NCBI GenBank assembly: GCA_910577165.1
Contig: CAJTLX010000015.1
Span: 1-59,383 of the forward strand
Source: an uncultured Lachnospiraceae bacterium
GTDB lineage: Bacteria; Bacillota; Clostridia; Lachnospirales; Lachnospiraceae
Direction: 5' to 3'
Length of the DNA: 59,383 bases
The notes beneath the pieces are model-generated. The model did no database searches. It worked only from the letters and a program-made list of their open reading frames with translations, and was not told the origin of the DNA. Position numbers and translations under genes: made by a program. Numbering within the stretch: the stretch's first letter is position 1; every line of letters begins with the position of its first letter. Positions 34,423 through 42,305 of the stretch are shown here, piece by piece.

Positions 34423-36389
34423 ATGAAAAAAGAAAGGTATTTTTATTTTTTGTATTTTGTATCACAGTATTTTTTGCAGCTTGCGGGAGCAAAAAGGTAG
34501 AACCGGGGGTTCCTTTGCAGGAGGTCACAACGGAATATGAAACAGAAGGAGCCCTCCGTGCGCTTGCCGCCCTGGAAGATGGTACGGTTTTTGCCGTTAA
34601 CGTAGGCCCATCGAGATATGACCTTAGCCGTTTTAGCAGGGAGGGAACCTGTATCGATTCTTATTCTTTGGAAAAATATGTTAATATCGATTCGATTATT
34701 GCAAGTGAGGACGGAAAAACAATCTATTTTGCCGGCCAAAAGGTGGATGATGGTATTTTCTTTTATTTGTTTGCACTCCATACAAATACAAAGCAGGTGG
34801 ATGAGTTATGCAATTTTGGGGTGGATATTGCGCGTGCCAGAAAAATTGTACTTTTGGAGGATAAAATTTTTGTGATGGGGCAGGAGAAAATGAAAGCACA
34901 TATTCCGGGAAATAATCAAGATTATGATTTCTCGTTGGGGGACACGCTTTTATGTTATTCCATGGAGGATGGGGAATATTCAAACATGGGGTTTGAATAT
35001 CCCATCAATATCGCGGAAAGTGGAAAAGGAACCCTGCTTATCTTAGCTTATTTCCCAGACGAAGGCTATTGTTTTATAGAGTATAATCCAAAGAATGGTT
35101 CCACAAAACAGAAAGCAAAACTTGATCATTATAAGTTTGATGATTTTGCGGTATGTAATAATGGGGAGAGCCTGCTTTATGATTATCAGGGAAATTCGAG
35201 AGGGCTGCTCTTATCTGATTTTGACAATTTGGATTTGGAAATTGATATTTATGACGAATCGATTGCAATAACGTCCGATTCCAAGGTCTGGTACGAAAAT
35301 GGCAGGGTGTATCTCCAAGATGCTGCTTTGAAGAAACTGGTTGGCTTTCCTCTGGATGCCGTACAAAAGAAGAATAAAGCGGTGCGGTTAGTTACGACAA
35401 GTGAACTGTCCTTTATTGAGCCTTATGGTTGTGGTTATACCTTAGAACGGCTAGAAGAGGGCTGGGATAAGATCGCATTAAAAATGCTGGCACAAGATCA
35501 GGATTATGATCTGTGTATGGGTTCTTCCGGTTATTCTGGGGGGCTTGTGATGAGGGATAGTAATGTGCTTTGTTCGCTCAACGATCTGCCGGGGATTGAG
35601 GAATATTTTGATAGGTGTTTCCCTTATGTCCGCGAGGCGGCAACAACTGAGGCGGGAGAAATATGGATGCTGCCATTTTCGGCTAGTTCCTATGCCATGC
35701 TGGTACATGAAGAAAAAGCAGCAAAACAAGGGTTGAATTTACATAATAATATGACGCTTGCGGAGTTTGTGCAGCTTGTTGAAGGATGTTCAGAAAAGGA
35801 GCAGGGATTATTTTATTTGTATCCAAAGGAAGTAAGTGATGATTTTCTAGGGAGATATTTTGGAAATTCTACATCCATACAAGGGGAGAAATTTGTAGAA
35901 TATATGGAAGGATTAAGAGTGTTGCATCAGAAAGAGGATTTGCTGAATCCGCTGAGGGATGTGGATCAGGAAGCACTGTTATGTACGATAGAATCATTTG
36001 GAAGATTTCCCCTATTTTATTCGATGAGGGAAGGATTTTCAATCTATAGTATCCCAAAAGCAGAAGAGATAGATAAGAACAATATAACACTCTATTATTT
36101 TGTGGTGAATAAGAAGTCAAAATATAAAGATGAGGCATTAAGCTATCTTGCAGATTTAATCGCCTATTTGATGAAAAAAGATGATCTTTTAATTTTTGAA
36201 GATTACAAAACAGAGGCTGGTTCTACAGAAAAACAGATTCATGAATTATTTCTAAATGGGGATGTATTTTTTGCTATTGATGAAGATGTATATCAAAACG
36301 ATTATATGGAAGTATTGAAAAGCGATTAGTTGCTAAAAGAATATGCGGAGGAAGTAGAGCGCAGGCTTTCGTTATATTTGAAAGAGTAA
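34423..36389 (+). pseudogene. Lipoprotein B3, broken at both ends
   Basis: Third B-family gene. From the ATG at 34423 (after GAGGGGGAT) the frame stops after 25 codons. The next frame gives FCITVFFAAC-GSKK, a lipobox, and then about 600 residues of B-family sequence including NDLPGIEEYFDRCFPYVREA and EIWMLPFSAS. One extra A in the A6 run at 34426-34431 would restore MKKRKVFLFF. At the other end a TAG at 36327-36329 interrupts the frame, yet the next 19 codons (ending in RRLSLYLKE) still match the B1/B2 C-terminus and end at 36389. So both a start-proximal slip and a late amber codon are present. Confidence 0.8.
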
Positions 36390-36500
36390 GGTAATTTGAT
36401 TCAAAGATTCATTTATATTAAATTAGTTCTAAAAGTACACTTACTTATAAGTATGAAATGGTAACGATTGGTGTTTGTTTTGATTTTGGAGGTGATCTCA

Positions 36501-36851
36501 ATGAAGGTCAAAAGAATTGTGGCATTGTTGGTTGCATTGGTATTATGTGCTACCTTTTCCAATGCGGTAAGAGTGAACGCTGAAACAGAAGTGTCCGCAT
36601 TGGCTACTTGCTCTCACTCTTCCAGCAGGTTTATAAGAGCGGAAACATCGGCAGAAGAGCATTCTGATGCGCATAAGCTGATAACAAGTGTTAATTCAAC
36701 GGGGCAACCAGTATATTCTATGTGCGATATTTATGTTTCTTATACAGTGACAACGAGAAGATGTAATGCTTGCAACGCGCTGTTATATGAAATGAAAACT
36801 AATGAAAGACATACTTTAGCTTGGGCGCACAATAACCCATATAATCCGTAA
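36501..36851 (+). CDS. Small secreted four-Cys protein C3
   Basis: A 116-residue paralogue of C1. GGAGGTGATCTCA places the start at the ATG at 36501, not at 36468. Signal peptide, probable cut after VNA (residue 27). Mature Cys at 37, 75, 88 and 91 give C-x37-C-x12-C-x2-C, the same spacing as C1, with SHS, DAHKL and a C-terminal HTLAWAHNN. It lies 111 bp after B3, so the B-then-C order of the first unit is repeated. Function unknown. Confidence 0.75.
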   Translation: MKVKRIVALLVALVLCATFSNAVRVNAETEVSALATCSHSSSRFIRAETSAEEHSDAHKLITSVNSTGQPVYSMCDIYVSYTVTTRRCNACNALLYEMKTNERHTLAWAHNNPYNP

Positions 36852-37302
36852 ATAGTAACAATTTTGATAACAATCCATTGAATAACTAACTTAAAATACT
36901 CGAAGTATATTTGAATTAAAAAAAATCATTGTTTATATAATTTGTTGTAGTATATATTTATTTTTAAACACAGGGGAATTATTCTAGGCATAACTGTAAT
37001 CGATAACTATTCCCTCAATGATATAAAGGGGGATAAGTTTAATCAGTTATGAAAAAGTATCTATTTTCAGTTATTTTCAAATTGGTTCAGAAGCAAAAGA
37101 TAAAAAAGTATACAATAAAAACAAATATTACATATAGTAATATAAAAAGAAACATTCATAAAATCATATAAAAGAAAAAATCAGGTTTGGCAGTCACTTG
37201 TATCATGTGGCTGCCTTTTTTTATTTTATGTGGCGTTTTTCGATACCGCAGTCCTCCACTTCGGGTTTGAAGCTGAAAACTTTAAACCTGGAGAAAAGGC
37301 CA
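36852..37302. other. A+T-rich intergenic stretch
   Basis: No gene that I can support. An ATG at 37049 opens 40 Lys-rich codons (MKKYLFSVIFKLVQ...) but GGGGG lies 15 or more bases away and nothing is recognisable. Confidence 0.4.
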
Positions 37303-37754
37303 TTGAAAAATTATAAAGAAAGTGATTATGCCTTGAATAAATACAGTCAGGGCATTGTTTATAAGTTTGCGGACAGCATTGTGGAAGTGACGCTTGAGGA
37401 TTACCTGCGGGATAACCCAAATGGAACAGAAGCGGACTTTGCCAAGCTGAAAGCATGGTCGGACGGGGTGTACCATAAGCGAGAAATGCAGGAACAACGG
37501 ACGTGCAGGCAGAATGTAAGTATTGACCAAGTGCCAGAGGTGGAACTTGCTGTTGTACCAGATTTTGGTCAGAGCCTGATGGAGAACCAGACGGGGGAAA
37601 GAAAGCCCTAAATGCCGCTGGTAAGCTTTTACATAGCAGGATGCTGACCGAGGTACAGCAAAGGAGGTTCGTGCTGCACTATTTTAAGAGGCTTTCCACA
37701 AGGCAAATTGCAATGCTGGAGGGAGTACGCCAACAGACACACCCTGTCAGATAA
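37303..37754 (+). pseudogene. Sigma-70-like regulator of a mobile element, frameshifted
   Basis: From the TTG at 37303 the frame reads LKNYKESDYALNKYSQGIVY, then FADSIVEVTLEDYLRDNPNG, the start of the sigma-70-like proteins found on clostridial mobile elements. It stops at 37611. From there another frame reads NAAGKLLHSRMLTEVQQRRF and RLSTRQIAMLEGVRQQ, a region-4-like helix-turn-helix, and stops at 37752. A frameshift therefore splits the gene, and the C-terminus looks short. Confidence 0.55.
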
Positions 37755-37756
37755 AG

Positions 37757-38648
37757 AACAGGCAGGGAAAATTCCATAAATGGTGGAATGGCAAAGGGAA
37801 AGAGAGGATATGGGATGATAGTATAGTACAGAATATCCTACGGGATGAACGCTACCTTGGAAAAAATGTTTATGGGAAGTGGGAATGTACTAGGGTAAAA
37901 AACCATCATGCCCATAGGATTCCATCGGAAGATTGGATCAGGGTAGAACATTGTCATGAACCTATTATTTTCAAGGCAGAGTTCGCCGCTGCTAGAAAGA
38001 GTGCCGGGGAATATATCCAAGAGAAATGGAGAATGCCCACCATTCATTTGTTCAGCGGGAAGATTCAATGTGAAGTATGTGGACATTCCCCACGGTATTT
38101 TAAAGTAGCGACCCCATATTTTCGTTGTATGACACGGAAATATGTAGGTGAATGTTCCTGCATGAGTGGTAGGATAAAAGAGGATGAACTGGCAGTAACT
38201 GTGCTTTCCGCGATCCGGTTGTATGTGAAAGCTCTGTTGGATGAAAGGGCATTACAGGAACAGGGGAACGGGGGAGGGAAGTTGTCCAGCTTGCGAGAGC
38301 AACTTGCTACAATGCAGGTGGACAAGGAGAAATCCAAGGAACAAAAGGCATTATTGTATGACCAATTTGCAGATGGTAAAATTAGCTGGGAGGAATTTAA
38401 AAAACGGCAGGAAGCCATTACACGTCTCCAGGACGACTTGCAGCAACGGTATGATACGCTACAAAGGGAGTGTCACATCTCGAATGTATTGCGGATGCAG
38501 GGAAGGTGCAGGAAAAGCAATGGGAAGATTATGTGGGTGCAGAAAAACTGACGCGGGGGATGGTGGAGGCGTTGATTGTATTTATGTGCATCAGGATGGG
38601 TCGATCCATATCCGGTGGAAGTTTGGGGATGGGGTGATGGAGGAATAG
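37757..38648 (+). pseudogene. Large serine recombinase, C-terminal remnant
   Basis: Only the part after the catalytic domain remains. The recombinase domain reads WDDSIVQNILRDERYLGKN and PIIFKAEFAAARK. The zinc ribbon has SGKIQCEVCGHSPRYFK and, further on, CSCMSGRIKEDEL. A coiled coil spans about 38270-38470. The first frame runs to 38551; the natural end (QWEDYVGAEKLTRGMVEALI, then DCIYVHQDGSIHIRW) is spread over two other frames. The N-terminal resolvase domain with the catalytic Ser is absent. It marks the right border of the accessory island. Confidence 0.75.
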
Positions 38649-38862
38649 GAAGGGGCATGGTAGGGTGTTCTCAGTAAAGGGGAGAATGCCTTACTTTGTT
38701 ATAAGAAGATAATATACTTGAAACGATAAGAGATCTATAGTAGAATTATTTAAAATCAGGTAATCAGCAGGAGATTCTTTATAGTAGAAATCAAATAATT
38801 GTTTGAGTTTTTAGAGATTTTTGATTTGATCTAAAAGAATTTAATTTTTTTAAGTCCACCTC

Positions 38863-39081
38863 TTGACACAAAGATATGAAAATGAGTTAGATGATTTAAT
38901 TGTTGAGCAATCGTTTCAAGGACAAGGTATAGGACAAAAATTGTTGTTATGGGGAATAAATCATATAAAGGAACAAGGCTATGAAGAAATTATTTTGCAT
39001 GTAGCTGGATGGAATCAAAATGCAGTGAAGTTGTATTTGAAAAATGGGTTTAGCATTAAGAAAAGAGAGAAGGTGTGTTAA
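38863..39081 (+). pseudogene. GNAT acetyltransferase, C-terminal fragment
   Basis: About 70 residues carry the acetyl-CoA binding motif A, VEQSFQGQGIGQKLLLWG, and a motif B-like VAGWNQNAVKLYLKNGF. A complete GNAT protein is about 150 residues, so the N-terminal half is missing. The only start is a TTG with no clear ribosome binding site. It lies just outside the recombinase remnant. Confidence 0.55.
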
Positions 39082-39281
39082 AGGAAATAGTATTTTTAGC
39101 AAATTTTCCTTTAATGATATATTTCATTTTCTGCAATATTATTTTACAAAAACATTTCAAAATGTTTACAAATGCTTAATTTTACTGTTTCCGTCTTGTA
39201 TTTTCAAAATTTTGTAGTAAACTGGGACAGGGTGGAAAAGCAAAAAGTATTTAAATATTGCATAGATGGGAGAATTTGGAA

Positions 39282-40154
39282 ATGAGAAAAAGAAATTTAC
39301 GTGGAGCGGGCACGGCTGTGCTTTGCGCGCTTGTGCTTGCTGCTTGCGGGAATGGGGCGGATACGGGTACCACTAATCTGCCATCAAAAGATGTGGTAAA
39401 TAAAGCGGCGGATACAAATAAGATGGAAGAGAATAAAGTGGAAGATACAGATGGTTTGGCGGGAGAAAATAAAACTGAGGGAATGCCCGAGGAGAAAAAA
39501 GAGGAGGGCGAGAACGTAAACGCGCCGGAGATTTCTTTTGAGATTCTCTCCGACACAAGGACGGATTTAGAAGGAAATGAACTTATCTATGCACAGTATC
39601 CTGTATTTTCAGTATCGGGGGAGGGATATGAAGCCTTGGCAGCGGTGCTTGGCGCGTGGAATGAAGAGTTTAGGAGCCAGGCAGATGCTTTTCTTGAGGA
39701 GAGGAAGGAAGATGCAGTATGGTATCGGGAGTCTGTGGATACGTCCTATCAGTACGGACAAAAAAGCTATGTATCGATATCCCGCTGTGACAAGGAATTT
39801 GTCAGCATTCTGATCTCGTGGGAGGAGGAGGCAGGGGGACCGCATCCGAACTATTATTCAGAGGTACTCAATTTCTTTTCCCAGACGGGTGGAATTGTGC
39901 AGCTTGCGGATATAATAACGGTGGACGACGCACTTAAAGAAAGGATTAAGGAGGGATTACATCAAGATTATCAGGAATTAGAATTTGATGATACATTACT
40001 GGAAAAGGAAATAGGGGACGCACTTGCGAATGGAATAAAGGATTGGTATTTTGTAGATGGGAATATTTGTATTTTCTTTCCGGAAGGTTCCTTTGGCTTT
40101 GGACACGCCGAGGGAAGCCTTGGCATATTGATTCCCGTCGAGATTAAGGAATAG
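39282..40154 (+). CDS. Lipoprotein with a DUF3298-type domain
   Basis: A 290-residue lipoprotein. The signal peptide ends in LVLAAC-G, followed by an acidic linker rich in Lys/Glu (about 30-90). The C-terminal part matches DUF4163/DUF3298 proteins such as RsiV: EEAGGPHPNYYSEVLNFF, GGIVQLADII and WYFVDGNICIFFPEGSFG. In RsiV this domain binds lysozyme and controls a sigma factor; no sigma-binding N-terminus is seen here, so this is an extracellular relative of unknown ligand. GGGAGA precedes the ATG at 39282. Confidence 0.8.
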   Translation: MRKRNLRGAGTAVLCALVLAACGNGADTGTTNLPSKDVVNKAADTNKMEENKVEDTDGLAGENKTEGMPEEKKEEGENVNAPEISFEILSDTRTDLEGNELIYAQYPVFSVSGEGYEALAAVLGAWNEEFRSQADAFLEERKEDAVWYRESVDTSYQYGQKSYVSISRCDKEFVSILISWEEEAGGPHPNYYSEVLNFFSQTGGIVQLADIITVDDALKERIKEGLHQDYQELEFDDTLLEKEIGDALANGIKDWYFVDGNICIFFPEGSFGFGHAEGSLGILIPVEIKE

Positions 40155-40237
40155 GATTTCTAGTGACAGAATATTGGAGCTTTGGGCTTTCTGTACTTTC
40201 TGCACCAGAATGTTAGAAATAAAAGATGGAGGGGGCA

Positions 40238-40666
40238 ATGATTGAGGTAAAGTTTTACAAGGAGGTGGATGATTCCCTGCTTAAATTTGCGGTAATTCTT
40301 GCAAGGACACAGGAAAAATGGGTATTTTGCAAACATCGAGAACGGGATACTTTTGAGATACCGGGGGGACACAGGGAGGTGGGAGAAGATATCCTTACCA
40401 CAGCAAAGAGAGAACTTTATGAGGAAACTGGGGCAGTGGATTTCGATATAGAAAAAATTTGTGTCTATTCTGTAGTGCGAGATGGAAAATGGGAGGAAGA
40501 ATCTTTTGGAATGCTGTATTTTGCAGAGATCCGAACCTTTGAGAGAGAACTGCATAGTGAGATTGAAAAAATCATTCTGACCGACGGAAAAGTAGATCGC
40601 TGGACATACCCGGAAATACAGCCAAAATTGATGGAAAAATATAGAGAAACTAAAGGTGAGGTATAG
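40238..40666 (+). CDS. Nudix hydrolase
   Basis: A 142-residue Nudix-fold pyrophosphohydrolase. The Nudix box GGHREVGEDILTTAKRELYEETG is complete (written here as its parts: GGHREVGED, REL and EETG) and binds the catalytic Mg2+. The ATG at 40238 follows GGAGGGGG and is preferred over 40226. Substrate class (nucleoside or other diphosphate) cannot be told. A shared bidirectional terminator separates it from hisD on the other strand. Confidence 0.88.
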   Translation: MIEVKFYKEVDDSLLKFAVILARTQEKWVFCKHRERDTFEIPGGHREVGEDILTTAKRELYEETGAVDFDIEKICVYSVVRDGKWEEESFGMLYFAEIRTFERELHSEIEKIILTDGKVDRWTYPEIQPKLMEKYRETKGEV

Positions 40667-40682
40667 AAAAAATAAACTATAG

Positions 40683-40731
40683 AAAAAAATCCCCGCTTTG
40701 TAAGGATTCCATTTTAGGCGGGGATTTTTTT
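40683..40731. terminator. Bidirectional terminator between the Nudix gene and hisD
   Basis: TCCCCGC (40690-40696) pairs with GCGGGGA (40718-40724). An A-run (40683-40689) precedes it and a T-run (40725-40731) follows, so it can end transcription from both converging genes. Confidence 0.9.
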
Positions 40732-40738
40732 CACCGTT

Positions 40739-42025
40739 TTACATTCTCACTTTTACCGCAAGCGCGTGTGCCCGCATTCCCTCGGCCTCAGCTAAGCGGA
40801 TAATGTGATCGGCATTTTGCTTTAGTGCGTCCTTTGGGTAGCGGATCACACTGTAGCCGCGCATAAATTCCTGTACGGACATCCCGGAGGAGAATCTTGC
40901 GGTTCCGCAGGTGGGAAGGATATGATTTGTTCCGCAAAAATAGTCCCCCACCGGTTCGGTACTGTAGGCACCAACAAAGACAGCTCCCGCATTGCTAAGG
41001 GTATTTAGTGCCTCGTCACAGTCATCAAGCAAAAGTTCTGCGTGTTCCGGCGCGATTGCATTTACGGCATCAACCGCTTCTTTTATGGAGTCCACGATAA
41101 AAATATCCCCATAGTTTTCAAAAGTTTTTTTCGTTGCATCCACAAGATTATTTTCTTCTGCTAAGCGAAACAATTCTGCCTGGATTTTCTTAGCTGTTTC
41201 CATTGAAAGACAGAACGCGCTGCTCGCCTCAAAACCCGTGCCATGCTCTGCCTGAGAGAGCATATCCGCGGCGATAAATGTCGGATTTGCTTTTTCGTCC
41301 GCAATAATTGCAATTTCAGAGGGACCAGCCAGGGCATCAATCTTTACTTCGCCATAGAGCAGTTTTTTTGCCATCTGAGTGAAATGGTTGCCAGGACCTA
41401 CCACCGCATCCACTTTTTTTACTGTTTCTGTACCGTAGGCAACTGCTGCAATCCCCTGCGCGCCGGATAACCGATAATAATTCTTTACCCCAAGATAATC
41501 TGCGACATAAAGCAGATGCGGATCAATGCTGCCGTCGCTTCCTGGTTTGGTTAAGATATAAATTTCTGGTACACCTGCTACAATCGCTGGAATCAGGTTC
41601 ATATAGAGAGTGGAAATAAGCGGTGCCATATTTCCGGGTACGGTTACGGCAATACAGGAAAGTGGGGTGTAGTGCCGTTCCAATACAGCACCATCCGGGT
41701 AGGTCTCACAAAAATTTGTGGGAAGCTGTCTTTTGTGGAATGTAAAAAGATTATCACAGGCGCGCTTGATTGCCTGCTTAAATTCAGGGGAAACTTCCTC
41801 CTTTGCCGCGGTAAATTCCTTCTCGGAAACAAAAAGTCCCACCCTGCCGATATCCACCTGGTCAAATTTCTGCATATAAGCGTGTAGGGCAGCGTCGCCA
41901 CGCATTTTAACTTCCGTAAGGATTTGACGGACGGTAGTTTCCACAGAAGAGGGAATTCCCCCCTTGCGGGCAAGGAGATTTAAAAAGCGTTTGTTGTCGC
42001 GAGAAAATTTGCTGATTGTTACCAT
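40739..42025 (-). CDS. hisD: Histidinol dehydrogenase
   Basis: Catalyses the last two steps of histidine synthesis, histidinol to histidine, with NAD and zinc. It is 428 residues, normal length. Motifs: TVPGNMAPLISTLYMNLIPA, GAQGIAAVAYGTETV, AGPSEIAIIADEKANP, the zinc-ligand region LSQAEHG and NAIAPEHAELLL, and FCGTNHILPT. GGAGG lies before the ATG at 42025; the longer frame to 42094 runs through a repeat and the leader terminator and is not used. No other his gene is adjacent, so hisD is alone here. Its promoter and a leader terminator are listed separately. Confidence 0.96.
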   Translation of the reverse strand: MVTISKFSRDNKRFLNLLARKGGIPSSVETTVRQILTEVKMRGDAALHAYMQKFDQVDIGRVGLFVSEKEFTAAKEEVSPEFKQAIKRACDNLFTFHKRQLPTNFCETYPDGAVLERHYTPLSCIAVTVPGNMAPLISTLYMNLIPAIVAGVPEIYILTKPGSDGSIDPHLLYVADYLGVKNYYRLSGAQGIAAVAYGTETVKKVDAVVGPGNHFTQMAKKLLYGEVKIDALAGPSEIAIIADEKANPTFIAADMLSQAEHGTGFEASSAFCLSMETAKKIQAELFRLAEENNLVDATKKTFENYGDIFIVDSIKEAVDAVNAIAPEHAELLLDDCDEALNTLSNAGAVFVGAYSTEPVGDYFCGTNHILPTCGTARFSSGMSVQEFMRGYSVIRYPKDALKQNADHIIRLAEAEGMRAHALAVKVRM

Positions 42026-42051
42026 ATTTTTGACCTCCGATTTAAAATTTT

Positions 42052-42093
42052 TCGCATCGAGCAGGGGAAAAGTTTTTCCTCCGCCCGTGTGCA
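42052..42093. repeat. Dispersed repeat R3, copy in the hisD leader
   Basis: CGCATCGAGCAGGGGAAAAG, then TTTTTCC and GTGTGCATAAA. The copy at 52891-52932 reads TGCAATCGAGCAGAGGAAAG, TTTTTC and ATGTGCAAAG. About 30 of 40 positions agree. It contains an inverted GGGGAAAA/TTTTTCC pair. Confidence 0.5.
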
Positions 42094-42133
42094 TAAAAAA
42101 ACGCCTGGCAGAGAAATTTTCCCTGTCAAGCGT
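42094..42133 (-). terminator. Intrinsic terminator in the hisD leader
   Basis: On the minus strand ACGCTTGACAG (42133-42123) pairs with CTGCCAGGCGT (42111-42101), with one G-U and one mismatch, and is followed by seven T (to 42094). It lies between the hisD promoter and the hisD start, starting about 25 bases after the expected transcription start, so it may act as an attenuator. Confidence 0.6.
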
Positions 42134-42163
42134 GGATCAAGCATTTTGCTCAATATCAGTTTT

Positions 42164-42192
42164 AGTATAATAGAGAGTGGGGAATTTGTCAA
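42164..42192 (-). promoter_or_regulatory. Sigma-A promoter of hisD
   Basis: On the minus strand TTGACA (42192-42187) and TATACT (42169-42164) are 17 bp apart, a near-consensus sigma-A promoter about 140 bp upstream of the hisD start. Confidence 0.8.
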
Positions 42193-42305
42193 GAAAAAAT
42201 TCTGGAAAAAAAATAATTGAAAATAGTAGAAATATCTGCAAGAAAAAGATATAATAAAAAGCGTTGTTTGAAAAATTAGGGATGAAGGAAAAGAGGAAAA
42301 AGGAA

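Noticed and set aside
36441..36473. LytTR-type box upstream of C3 (TAACGATTGGTG)
   Set aside because: The half-site is good, but no second box lies 21 or 31 bp upstream and there is no room for a promoter before the start.
37049..37171. Small Lys-rich gene at 37049
   Set aside because: No ribosome binding site at a useful distance and no similarity that I recognise.
42026..42094. Longer HisD N-terminus or a His leader peptide
   Set aside because: The extension runs through repeat R3 and the terminator; no His codon run is present.
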